Notes under the pieces: model-generated | What the model saw: only the letters and a program-made list of their open reading frames with translations | Databases searched by the model: none | What the model was told of the DNA's origin: nothing | Part shown: positions 8,374-16,595 of the stretch, one piece after another | How the letters are laid out: every line of letters starts with the position of its first letter | Numbering within the stretch: the stretch's first letter is position 1 | NCBI GenBank assembly: GCA_002337545.1 | Contig: DDGE01000060.1 | Coordinates: 1 to 25,711, forward strand | Direction of reading: 5' to 3' | Origin: Phycisphaerales bacterium UBA1910 | Lineage (GTDB): Bacteria > Planctomycetota > Phycisphaerae > Phycisphaerales > UBA1924 | DNA: 25,711 nucleotides | Program-made: the position numbers and the translations under genes

Positions 8374-9891
8374 TCAGGGCTTCAGGCGATTCAAACCATC
8401 TCGGATGAATGGATGGGACATGAAAAGCTCCCAAATCAGACCAGATCTCGCATTTTCGATCGCAATGATCAGCGGGCCTTGACTAATTGCGACATAGTCG
8501 TCCGCTACCCAGTCCAGTTGTCCAGCACGGTTCATTCTGAAAGCGTCTCGAAATCCCCATGTGTCTGTCCACACGCGCTCGATACCTTCTATAGGCGTCG
8601 CGGTCCGGGCCACGCGTAGTGCTTCGATTGCCAACTCTGGCTCGAAAAGGATCGCGGATCCGGGTGCGTACGGTGCCACGACACCGCCGCCCCAGTTCTC
8701 GTTGGGCTCATAGGTTGAGTAATCCCGATCGGGCTGGGCGCCTTGCATCTCTACACGATCTGGAAACACACCAGATACGAGATATCCATCGGGGCCGTCA
8801 CTCGCTGAGAAACCCCAGAGTGAGCTACTAAGTGTGGGGAGATGATTTGGGTTTTGTATCGCACGATCTCGATGCAGGTGGATCATCCGCCTGGAGTTCT
8901 CCCACCAGTTCACGCGGGCGCGCATCGGCATGCCGTGGAGAGCCGGTGTGTCGGTCCCGAGTGCCATGTGATCGATGAACAAGTGAGCAAAGAAAGAGGT
9001 AAACAGGGCTCCAGAGTATGGAAACCAGACTATTTCGCCTTGCCCCTCATGCCAGCCAAGCGGTCTTCGGAGACCCCAGTATGTCGATTCGGGTACCCGA
9101 AAATCGGGGCGGGGAGCGCAAACGCCCAGCATGGTGGTGAGTCGGTGTTCGTCGCCGCTGTCGATCCAGTAGTAGGGGAGGAGTGAGCCTTCAGCCGTTG
9201 GGGCGGCATCGTCTTCGGGTTTCCAACCCAGACTGAGGTACGGAGTGTCGGGCATGCCGGAGCTTGTTCGTTCCAGAAAGAATGACCAGTCTGCATCCCG
9301 CAGTGCTTCGTCGATATCGTCTTTGAGCGTTCCCTGGAAATACTCACCGGCGACGATCATGCCGGAGAAAAGCAGGGCTGAATCGACCGTGCTGACCACA
9401 AGTTCCCGCCCAACCCTTCGGGCAGAAGCATCATGGGGATTGATGAAGTGATAGAACAACCCGGCTTTGCGATTGCTGGGTTCGTTAAGTAGTGAATCAA
9501 GAATGAGTTGCGCTCTCGCTTCTGCTCGATCCCGCGAGATCCATCCCCTTTCAACGCCGATTGGGAGCGATGCCAGCTGGAAACCGACCCCGGCGATGCT
9601 GACGACATCGCTGCTCGTTCGGTCGTACACCATGCCCGTTTCAGGGCTCACTGCCTCAATGAAGTATCGAAATGTAGAGCGTTGAATTTCATCCAAGAGC
9701 TCTTCGTCTTCTGGAGAAAAGGTGAACGGGGGGCGTGAAGTGCCTGAGGCGGGTTCGATCACCACCAGCTCGGGGTTAACGGACCTTGAGGACAGGCTAT
9801 CTCCTGAAAGGATTGTCTCGCATCCAGTGCCCGCAGCGACAGCGAGGATCAGCAACGCGCAGCCAGAAAGTGATTGTGTAAGCGTTTTCAT
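8374..9891 (-). CDS. Secreted PF10091 'glucoamylase'/GH144-type lipoprotein
   Basis: The 505-residue product starts MKTLTQSLSG with a hydrophobic stretch and a Cys at residue 24 (AAGTGC). It is probably a lipoprotein, though Gly at -3 is atypical. The rest fits PF10091 (COG5368): LLDEIQRSTFRYFIEA, SIAGVGFQLASLPIGVERGW, STVDSALLFSG, WGFSASDGPDGY, and the closing YVAISQGPLIIAIENARSGLIWELF. Characterised members form GH144, which are endo-beta-1,2-glucanases with an (alpha/alpha)6 barrel, so endo-glucanase action outside the inner membrane is the best guess. The frame extends upstream to 10020, but that part overlaps the LacI gene; ATG 9891 places the signal peptide at the N-terminus. An ATG at 9912 (seven residues longer) is possible. 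Only 19 bp separate its ATG from that of the divergent regulator, and operator site 3 covers its first codons. Confidence 0.87.
   Translation of the reverse strand: MKTLTQSLSGCALLILAVAAGTGCETILSGDSLSSRSVNPELVVIEPASGTSRPPFTFSPEDEELLDEIQRSTFRYFIEAVSPETGMVYDRTSSDVVSIAGVGFQLASLPIGVERGWISRDRAEARAQLILDSLLNEPSNRKAGLFYHFINPHDASARRVGRELVVSTVDSALLFSGMIVAGEYFQGTLKDDIDEALRDADWSFFLERTSSGMPDTPYLSLGWKPEDDAAPTAEGSLLPYYWIDSGDEHRLTTMLGVCAPRPDFRVPESTYWGLRRPLGWHEGQGEIVWFPYSGALFTSFFAHLFIDHMALGTDTPALHGMPMRARVNWWENSRRMIHLHRDRAIQNPNHLPTLSSSLWGFSASDGPDGYLVSGVFPDRVEMQGAQPDRDYSTYEPNENWGGGVVAPYAPGSAILFEPELAIEALRVARTATPIEGIERVWTDTWGFRDAFRMNRAGQLDWVADDYVAISQGPLIIAIENARSGLIWELFMSHPFIRDGLNRLKP
9877..9890. promoter_or_regulatory. 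LacI-family operator, site 3
   Basis: TGTAAGCGTTTTCA (reverse complement TGAAAACGCTTACA) matches TGWAANCGNTNWCA at every defined position. It lies just upstream of the lacI-type gene, partly in the position of its -35 region, and overlaps the first five codons of the divergent lipoprotein gene. It could give autoregulation and control of both directions. Confidence 0.7.
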
Positions 9892-9899
9892 TGTGCTAC

Positions 9900-9905
9900 C
9901 ATAAT
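9900..9905 (+). promoter_or_regulatory. -10 element of the lacI-type gene (leaderless transcript)
   Basis: CATAAT (five of six matches to TATAAT) ends 5 nt before the ATG at 9911. Initiation at the usual distance would fall at or next to the start codon. No ribosome site precedes the ATG, which agrees with a leaderless mRNA. The -35 region is weak and overlaps operator site 3. Confidence 0.5.
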
Positions 9906-9910
9906 CGCAC

Positions 9911-10957
9911 ATGAGAGCAGAAGAATCAAGCGAGAACAACCGCACGGGCACCGTTTCGATTCGGAGTGTCGCCGAACGAGCTGGAGTATCGATCGCAACG
10001 GTATCCCGTGTTTTGAACACGCCGAATAAGGTTTCGAAAGGGACTGCGGAGCGTGTGCGTCAGGCTATCGAAGAACTCGAGTATCGCCCCAATCTCTTTG
10101 CGAAGGGTCTGCTCACGAAGCGAAGCCGAGTGATCGGTGTGTCCCTCCCGGATATTCACGGCGAGTTCTATTCTGAGTTGATGTGTGCCCTCGATGAGCG
10201 TGCCTGTGAGCTCGGATATCACTTGCTTGTGAGTTCGAATGCTCATCGGGTGGAAAGCAGCCCAGGGAATGGCTTTGCCCTTGATCTGGTTGATGGGTTG
10301 ATCGTCATGCTCACAGAGCGGACAGGTGTGGATATCGAGGGTGTGAGTCAGCTTTCACACCCAGCGGTGGTTATCGGATTCGATGAGCCGGGGCTTGATG
10401 TCGAAACAATTGTCGTTGATAACCAGACCGGTGCAAGAAAAGCGGTTGAGCATTTATTGAGCCAGACCCCAGCCGAGCGGTGCTACTTTGTCGGAGCGCA
10501 TCGCGGGAACATCGACTCGGGCGAGCGACTCGAGGCTTTCTGTGAAGTGCTCCGAAAACATGGGCATGAACCAACGGGGCAACAGATCGCGAGAAAAGAG
10601 TTCTCATTTGATTGGGGATGGGAATGGGCAGAGACCATGCTCGATGAGGGCTTGCTCGAAAATATCGCGGTGTTCGCGGCAAACGATGAAATAGCGATCG
10701 GGATCGCAAACGCGGCACGCGATCGGGGTGTTGAAATACCCAGTTCGCTGCGGATAGTGGGATTCGATGATTCCCAGCTTTGCAGTCTGCTGCGGCCGAA
10801 GCTCTCTTCCGTACGGATGCCAGTGCGGGAGATCGGCCACGCGGCAATTGAGGCAATCATCCGACGCATCGAAGAGCCCAACAGTGCTCCGCGCCATGCT
10901 CGGCTCGCGACGACATTCGTTCAACGAGAATCCAGTGGGATCACTTGGACACTTTGA
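9911..10957 (+). CDS. LacI-family transcriptional regulator
   Basis: The 348-residue protein has the LacI layout: an N-terminal helix-turn-helix (about residues 15-36, VSIRSVAERAGVSIATVSRVLN), a hinge region with FAKGLLTKRSRVIGV, and a periplasmic-binding-protein-like sugar domain with LVDGLIVML, FAANDEIAIGIANAARDRGVEIPSSLRIVGFDDSQL. It should bind DNA as a dimer and respond to a sugar from the locus. ATG 9911 is the only possible start, since a stop lies three codons upstream and no other start codon precedes the helix-turn-helix. Three sites of the form TGAAAACnnTTACA in this window fit its expected operator type. It is the first gene of an operon with two large secreted proteins; the next ribosome site overlaps its stop. 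The effector is unknown, perhaps an oligosaccharide from the enzymes encoded around it. Confidence 0.95.
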   Translation: MRAEESSENNRTGTVSIRSVAERAGVSIATVSRVLNTPNKVSKGTAERVRQAIEELEYRPNLFAKGLLTKRSRVIGVSLPDIHGEFYSELMCALDERACELGYHLLVSSNAHRVESSPGNGFALDLVDGLIVMLTERTGVDIEGVSQLSHPAVVIGFDEPGLDVETIVVDNQTGARKAVEHLLSQTPAERCYFVGAHRGNIDSGERLEAFCEVLRKHGHEPTGQQIARKEFSFDWGWEWAETMLDEGLLENIAVFAANDEIAIGIANAARDRGVEIPSSLRIVGFDDSQLCSLLRPKLSSVRMPVREIGHAAIEAIIRRIEEPNSAPRHARLATTFVQRESSGITWTL

Positions 10958-10970
10958 GGGGCATGCTGCG

Positions 10971-13268
10971 GTGCGAATCACGATTCAAACCATCTTGTTG
11001 ATCGCGGTATGCGTTTCAACCGCGTTAGGCGGGCCTGAGCGGGATTTGTGGCGAACGGATCACTCGCATGGTGTGAGTGCGGTTGCTGCGGCAGAGTTGA
11101 GCGGGTGGTATGCGACCAGCGAGACCCAGAGTGATTCGATCGAGATCCGGGATATCAGAGAGTCACTTTTGCGACACATATCGCGTACAGAGATTCAGGA
11201 GTTGCTCCCATGGTTTGCCCTCGACTCGAGTAATGATGGCCCCAAGGCGCTCGCTTGGACAGATTCTGGGCGAAGCCTGTTCATTGTTGTGACAGACGAT
11301 GAGATAGCACCCGATGGACTCGGGTCTGACGCCATTCTGAGATACGACACTGCTCTCGACGAACTCTCAATCTTTGCCCGAGCCGAGATTGGTGATGTAT
11401 CCGGAAATGAACTTGCTGTGATGCATCATCGTGGCTTGTTGTGGGTGTCAACTGAATCAGGCCCTGTTTCGATTTACGCCGCTGAGCGAAACACTTCAGT
11501 CGGGACTCTTCTTGAATCGTGGGCCTTGCCTGCGAACGAACCGGTTCGTGGAATGTGCGTGGCACGGGAACTTGATCTCGCCTTTGCGGTTAGCGGTACG
11601 AAGCTATACCGGATCGATCTGAATCAAGCAGTGTACTCGCCTGAGTTGGTTGGTCAGATTGATGATGCTCGCGGCCTGGCATACAGCGATCACATCGGAG
11701 CAGCGTTCCAAGAAGGATTGTTTGTGCTTGCGGGGACGAGGATCATGCATGTCCCGAAGTTTCAGGCAACAGGATTGCTTTCATTCTCGCCGAGTGAATA
11801 CATCTCTCTGGAAGACACATCGCATGATTTGACGAGCACCCCTTGCGGGAGGTTGCTGCTGGGCACGGAGAGCGGAGCGAGTGTTGTTCGTGACGATCTG
11901 GACACCCGGTTAGATTTCGAATCATGGATTCTCGACGAGTTTCAACAGGTGCGGTCATTCGCGGAGGGACTCGTTTCTGCGGACGGGATTCCAGCCGGGT
12001 GGGTGATCGATGCGGATGTTGAGGAAGGCGGGGTGAGATTTCACCCGCCGAGTCCTGACGGCGCGGCTTGGGTTGTCATGCTTCTCATCGCGCAGGACCA
12101 CATTGCGGATAATCAGGGATCGATCGATACCGTTCGGGACATCCTCATGCGATACGCAGGTCATATGCCCGATGGGATTATGCCACGGGCCACTGCCGAT
12201 GGGATCATGCATCACTGGTACGATCCTTGGCTGGGGCAAAGCGCGATCGGGTGGGATGATGAATACGCAACGCTCAGTACGATGCTCATTGTGATGGCTG
12301 CTGATCGGGCCCGCCGGTTCTACCAAGATGATCCGCTTGTTGTTGATGCAGCAAACGAGATCATTGGGCGTGTTGAGAACTGGGATAGCTTCATACAGAA
12401 TGGGGCCAACGCCCTGTACTTTCGTGCGGATGCGTCTGGAGGCCCCGATTTCGGGAGTGCGGGAGCTCCATACAATGAAGGTGTCATATTTATCGAGCAG
12501 GCAGCTGCATACGGGGGCGCAACCGCTGCCCGAGATTACTGGCTCGATCGGGATACGCTTCCGCAAACGGAATACATCGATTCCTTGCCCGTCACGACGA
12601 ACTGGCCTGGCGGTCACCTCGCGGCATTCGTGTCGCTGTATCCCTATATCGGGCATTCACGGACTCGCATCAGCGGGCAGTGGAATACGCATATCCGTAA
12701 TCTGCTCGCGTCGAATGGTGCGTGGGTTGATGATAACGCACCACGGTATATGACCGTTTTCAGCGCGGGCACGACTCGCTCGGACTGGGGTGGATACCAC
12801 GCAGATTCGCTTGGAGACCATCCCGGGGATGTAACGACATTTCCATCGTTGATGGCCTTCTCTTCAAGTGGACTGACAGCTCCGAGTGTTGGCGCATATC
12901 ACGCGTACCGCCATGGTGCACGCCAATCATTTGAAACCGGGGCGACGATGCTCTATAGACGATCCAACATCGATCCCGCTTTTACACCGGGAGACGCAGG
13001 GTTGTCAGATGTCATTATTGGGGCATTGGGGCTAGCTGAACTCATCAAGCCGGGGACCGGGGATGCGGTTCTCGCGATCCCATATACGCCAGAGTGTGCC
13101 GCTGATTATGCGCCACCATATGGCGACTTGAACTTCTTCGATGTGTCGATCTTCCTCGGGGCTTTCAACTCGCAGAATCCCGCAGCAGATCTTGCTCGCC
13201 CATTCGGAGAGTTCAACTTCTTCGATGTCTCGGCCTATCTCAATGCGTTCAGTGCGGGCTGCGAATAA
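10971..13268 (+). CDS. Secreted propeller plus helical-barrel protein, GC-type dockerin
   Basis: The start is GTG at 10971: GAGGGG lies 9 nt upstream and a signal peptide (MRITIQTILLIAVCVSTALG) begins there. The open frame reaches back to 10767, but inside lacI. The 765-residue product has an N-terminal strand-repeat region (about 30-330) that looks like a beta-propeller. Residues about 340-700 are mainly helical with repeated aromatic and acidic motifs (MPDGIMPRATADGIMHHWYDPWLGQ, GWDDEYATLSTM, NEGVIFIEQAAAYGG), suggesting an (alpha/alpha) toroid like the PF10091 or other six-hairpin glycosidases. I cannot assign a family. The last 60 residues are a GC-type dockerin whose two loops are both degenerate (PPYGDLNFFDVS and RPFGEFNFFDVS). 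It follows lacI by 13 nt and precedes the next gene by 15 nt. It is probably a surface glycan-degrading enzyme; the catalytic residues are unidentified. Confidence 0.85.
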   Translation: MRITIQTILLIAVCVSTALGGPERDLWRTDHSHGVSAVAAAELSGWYATSETQSDSIEIRDIRESLLRHISRTEIQELLPWFALDSSNDGPKALAWTDSGRSLFIVVTDDEIAPDGLGSDAILRYDTALDELSIFARAEIGDVSGNELAVMHHRGLLWVSTESGPVSIYAAERNTSVGTLLESWALPANEPVRGMCVARELDLAFAVSGTKLYRIDLNQAVYSPELVGQIDDARGLAYSDHIGAAFQEGLFVLAGTRIMHVPKFQATGLLSFSPSEYISLEDTSHDLTSTPCGRLLLGTESGASVVRDDLDTRLDFESWILDEFQQVRSFAEGLVSADGIPAGWVIDADVEEGGVRFHPPSPDGAAWVVMLLIAQDHIADNQGSIDTVRDILMRYAGHMPDGIMPRATADGIMHHWYDPWLGQSAIGWDDEYATLSTMLIVMAADRARRFYQDDPLVVDAANEIIGRVENWDSFIQNGANALYFRADASGGPDFGSAGAPYNEGVIFIEQAAAYGGATAARDYWLDRDTLPQTEYIDSLPVTTNWPGGHLAAFVSLYPYIGHSRTRISGQWNTHIRNLLASNGAWVDDNAPRYMTVFSAGTTRSDWGGYHADSLGDHPGDVTTFPSLMAFSSSGLTAPSVGAYHAYRHGARQSFETGATMLYRRSNIDPAFTPGDAGLSDVIIGALGLAELIKPGTGDAVLAIPYTPECAADYAPPYGDLNFFDVSIFLGAFNSQNPAADLARPFGEFNFFDVSAYLNAFSAGCE

Positions 13269-13283
13269 ATCTCAGGAGAGTCC

Positions 13284-16200
13284 ATGAACAGTCAGGTATT
13301 CACAGTGCGCTGGATGTATGCGCTGATCGTCCTTGTGGCGTCGTCAGGCATGGCCTTTGGACAGCTTCGTCTGATTGACGGGTTCGAGCGAGCGGATGAG
13401 TGGGAGATGATTACTGCGGACGGTGTCCGAAGTGAGCTGGTTCAAGAAGAAGGCGTAGTCCGTTTAGATTACGATTTCAGTGCCGGTGCTGGGTATGTCG
13501 TCTTGCGGAAGCGTGTTGAGATGGATCTTGATGCGAACTACCGCTTCGGATTGAGATACAAGGGGACAGGGCCTGACAATACGATCGAGTTGAAGCTCCT
13601 TGATCCATCACTGGAGAATGTCTGGTGGAGTGTTGAGCGGGATTATGCGTTTCCGCGTGAGTGGGAGATCAAGTCCATCCGGCGTCGGCATGTATCGTTC
13701 GCGTGGGGACCGGATGAGGGAGTGGGTTTAAAGAGCTTGGGTGCGATCGAGATCGCGGTAACAGCCACGAAGGGCGGCGAAGGAAGCGTATGGCTCGACG
13801 AGTTGAACTACGAACCGCTGCCTGCTGTTGAGCCAGAGCCAAGCAAACCCGTCTATGTAGATCATGGGGGAAAGAAAGCACGGGTCCCGTTAAATGGGGC
13901 GCTTGACTGGCGTGCGGCGGAGAACAACAAGGCGGAGTTCGTGTTTGACAACCCGGTTGAGTTCAGTGGTATGGAACTCAGTTGGGGTTCGGGGTCGCAA
14001 GGGGAATACATTGTTTCCAGTTCCCTTGATGGTGTTCATTTCAAAGAGATCGCGAACGAACGCATCCTTCGTCCAGGATCACATGCACTTTTTCTACCAG
14101 AGTCCGAGACGCAATATATCCGGCTGCAGGTCACTCAGGGTAATGCTCATTTGACGAGGATTATGTTCGACCCCGTCGCTCGGTATTCAAACATGAATGC
14201 GTATGCCTCTGAACGGGCGCGGGTTGCTCGTGAAGGGGCCTATCCGAAGTACTACACAGCGTTGACGCCATGGACAGTTATTGGCATACCCGATCATTTC
14301 GATGAAGCATTGGTCTCAGAGACTGGTCAGATCGAGCCACGCAAGAGTGGGTACTCGATTGAGCCGTTTATTCTTCGTGACGGTGTGGTGCACTCATGGA
14401 ATGACGCAGTCATCACGCAGTCGCTGGTCGATGGGGGAGTCCCCATTCCATCTGTTCATTGGACGGTAGATGATCTGCGCCTGGACATCACAGCTGTCGC
14501 GTCGGACATCGGTTCCGATCAATGTGTATATGCAGAGTACCGTGTCACAAATACTGGCGATACTGAAGCTGACTTTTCGCTCGCGCTTGCTGCTCGCCCG
14601 TTCCAGGTCCTTCCTGCGGCACAGTTCCTGAACACTATCGGGGGCATGGTCGATGCGGAGCACGTGCGCATCACGGACACAGAAGTTCAGGTAGATGGCC
14701 AGATCGTTCTCGTATCACAAACCAGTGCAGATCGAGTAATGGCTGATTCCACAGTGTCGTTGCCGCTCTCTGAGATGATGAAAGATCCATCGGTCTGGAA
14801 TAGTGAGCAGCAGATTTCACATGGGCAGTTTCCTGCTGGGGCGATGCGGTTTGACCTCCATTTGAGTGCAGGAGAATCGAGTGTCATTCATGTCGCAATG
14901 CCGATGTCGGATGATGTGCGATCAGTTCCTGCGGATGGTTTCCCTGACGCGTATGAGTATGAGCTGGGTCGTTGGCGGGACATTCTCGATCGGTTTGATC
15001 TCATTGTTCCTGATTCAGAGCAACGGCTTCGGGACACCGTGCGCGCGAACCTCGCGTATATCCTGATCAACGCGGATGGTGCTGGCATTCGTCCTGGTTC
15101 CCGCTCCTATGAGCGATCATGGATTCGCGATGGTGCAATGACATCCGCAGCCCTGATCGCGATGGGGCATCAGGATGAAGCGAGAGCATTTATCGAATGG
15201 TACAGTGGATTCCAGTACATGGATGGGAAGATACCGTGCGTGGTAGACGCGCGCGGTCCGGACCCGGTCGATGAGAACGATGCACCCGGCGAGTACATCT
15301 TCGCGATTCGCAACGCCGCTCAGTCCGATGGTGGTCTCGACGAGGCTTTCGCGCGAACGATGTATCCGAGTGTGCGGAACACGGTTCAATATATTGATCG
15401 AATGCGTTTGAAACGATTGACTCCGGAGTTCACGGATGCGAGTGATCCGCTCATTCGAGCGTCCTCGGGGCTGATGCCCGAGTCTATCAGTCATGAGGGA
15501 TACGCGGCGAAGCCGATGCATTCGTATTGGGATGACTTCTGGGTTTACAGAGGACTCCAAGACGCCGTTTTCCTCGCAGAGCAACTTGGTGAACATGAAG
15601 ATGCGAAGCGATTCCAGTCACTTGCAGACGATTTCGGCCGGGCAATCACAGACTCTATTACGCTTGCCACGCGTTCACATGGGATCGAGTATGTCCCCGG
15701 ATGTGTTGAACTCGGAGATTTTGATGCGACATCAACCTCGATCGCGTTCTATCCGACTGCTGCTTCGGAACTCATCGATGAATCGCTCCTGTATCACACA
15801 TTTGAGCGGGCATGGGATTCTGTAGAGGCCCGTATTCATGGAACGGATCTATGGGATGGGATGACACCATATGAGGTGCGGACCGTCGGGACATTCGTGC
15901 GTTTGGGGTGGGTTGAGCGAGCGCATGTATATCTGGACTGGCTGATGGAACTCCAGGCACCTAGCGGGTGGAAGCAATGGGGAGAGATCGCGTACAGGCA
16001 GGATGAGCCATGCCGATTTGTTGGCGATATGCCTCACACATGGGTTGGCTCAGGAGCGATTCTTTCTATTGTCTCATTGTTCGCGTATGAACAAGGTGAG
16101 CAGATAATCCTTGGGGCGGGGATCCCTTCAGACTGGTTGGATTCTGAGGATCCAGTTGGTATTCAGAACCTTGTCACTCGATTCGGCGTCTTGAGCTATC

Positions 16201-16391
16201 AGTTAAATCGATCTGGGGATGATCTTCACTTGCGCATCGAGCCAGGGTGCATTCCGCCGGGCGGGTTTGTATTGAAAGCGAGAGAGCTGCTGAGAAATGA
16301 TGGCGTGGTCGTAATCGAACCGGTCAGTGAGGCCGAGCATTCTGCACTTCGTCCTGTCGTTCATGTGGATGACTCTGAGGGTGGCATCTGA
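13284..16391 (+). CDS. Large secreted multidomain six-hairpin glycosidase-like protein
   Basis: The 1035-residue protein has a signal peptide (1-26, cleavage after AFG). Residues about 28-175 form a jelly-roll-like domain (DGFERADEW to VWLDELNYEPL), similar in look to CBM11-type domains. Residues about 190-300 resemble an F5/8 type C (CBM32-like) domain (VEFSGMELSWG, SLDGVHFKEIA, TQYIRLQV). A strand-rich linker domain follows to about 590. The rest is a helical toroid with RSYERSWIRDGAM (about 606-619), DGKIPCVVDARGPD, YWDDFWVYRGLQDAVFLAEQL (about 748) and GDMPHTWVGSGA. I know this architecture only as 'coagulation factor 5/8 type' or six-hairpin glycosidase-like proteins, without a CAZy number. 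There is no dockerin, PEP-CTERM or lipobox, so it may be periplasmic or freely secreted. AGGAG precedes ATG 13284. It is the last gene of the lacI operon. Confidence 0.85.
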   Translation: MNSQVFTVRWMYALIVLVASSGMAFGQLRLIDGFERADEWEMITADGVRSELVQEEGVVRLDYDFSAGAGYVVLRKRVEMDLDANYRFGLRYKGTGPDNTIELKLLDPSLENVWWSVERDYAFPREWEIKSIRRRHVSFAWGPDEGVGLKSLGAIEIAVTATKGGEGSVWLDELNYEPLPAVEPEPSKPVYVDHGGKKARVPLNGALDWRAAENNKAEFVFDNPVEFSGMELSWGSGSQGEYIVSSSLDGVHFKEIANERILRPGSHALFLPESETQYIRLQVTQGNAHLTRIMFDPVARYSNMNAYASERARVAREGAYPKYYTALTPWTVIGIPDHFDEALVSETGQIEPRKSGYSIEPFILRDGVVHSWNDAVITQSLVDGGVPIPSVHWTVDDLRLDITAVASDIGSDQCVYAEYRVTNTGDTEADFSLALAARPFQVLPAAQFLNTIGGMVDAEHVRITDTEVQVDGQIVLVSQTSADRVMADSTVSLPLSEMMKDPSVWNSEQQISHGQFPAGAMRFDLHLSAGESSVIHVAMPMSDDVRSVPADGFPDAYEYELGRWRDILDRFDLIVPDSEQRLRDTVRANLAYILINADGAGIRPGSRSYERSWIRDGAMTSAALIAMGHQDEARAFIEWYSGFQYMDGKIPCVVDARGPDPVDENDAPGEYIFAIRNAAQSDGGLDEAFARTMYPSVRNTVQYIDRMRLKRLTPEFTDASDPLIRASSGLMPESISHEGYAAKPMHSYWDDFWVYRGLQDAVFLAEQLGEHEDAKRFQSLADDFGRAITDSITLATRSHGIEYVPGCVELGDFDATSTSIAFYPTAASELIDESLLYHTFERAWDSVEARIHGTDLWDGMTPYEVRTVGTFVRLGWVERAHVYLDWLMELQAPSGWKQWGEIAYRQDEPCRFVGDMPHTWVGSGAILSIVSLFAYEQGEQIILGAGIPSDWLDSEDPVGIQNLVTRFGVLSYQLNRSGDDLHLRIEPGCIPPGGFVLKARELLRNDGVVVIEPVSEAEHSALRPVVHVDDSEGGI

Positions 16392-16430
16392 TTTTCAGAA
16401 GAGTGAATTGGGAGCGCCGATATCTCAACT

Positions 16431-16464
16431 CCCCGCAGCTCAAGAGCTTGCTGAGGGGCCCCTC
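16431..16464 (+). terminator. Stem-loop after the lacI operon, weak terminator candidate
   Basis: CCCC-g-CAGC pairs with GCTG-a-GGGG (16431-16439 with 16450-16458) around a 10-nt loop, and GAGGGGCCCCTC (16453-16464) is a perfect palindrome overlapping it. It lies 40 nt past the stop of the 1035-residue gene. No T tract follows, so intrinsic termination is uncertain. Confidence 0.35.
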
Positions 16465-16554
16465 GCCAATCAAGCACGGGCAGTGATGGAACCCGCATGA
16501 ATGCTCAAGGCATGCTTGGCACTTGCAACCAGTTCTTGTTCATGAGCGAGATGG

Positions 16555-16581
16555 AGTCGAGTGAAGCATGTACACTCGACT
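16555..16581 (-). terminator. Hairpin downstream of the minus-strand hydrolase gene
   Basis: AGTCGAGTG and CACTCGACT form a perfect 9-bp stem with a 9-nt loop. Read on the minus strand it starts 15 nt after the stop of the 18278-16596 gene. It lacks a U-rich tail, so it is a terminator or a 3'-end stabilising structure. Confidence 0.45.
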
Positions 16582-16595
16582 GGTTGGTGTGCAAA

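Noticed and set aside
9892..10020. N-terminal extension of the lipoprotein frame
   Set aside because: It would overlap the LacI coding start and bury the signal peptide internally; ATG 9891 fits better.
10767..10970. N-terminal extension of the propeller/barrel frame
   Set aside because: It lies inside the lacI-type gene; the GTG at 10971 has a ribosome site and begins a signal peptide.
11955..12656. 233-codon minus frame inside the 10971 gene
   Set aside because: Antisense shadow of a gene with signal peptide, ribosome site and dockerin.
12756..12762. GTTTTCA half-site resembling the LacI operator
   Set aside because: It is in coding DNA and lacks the TTACA half. Similar half-sites at 8370-8376 and 24823-24829 were dropped for the same reason.
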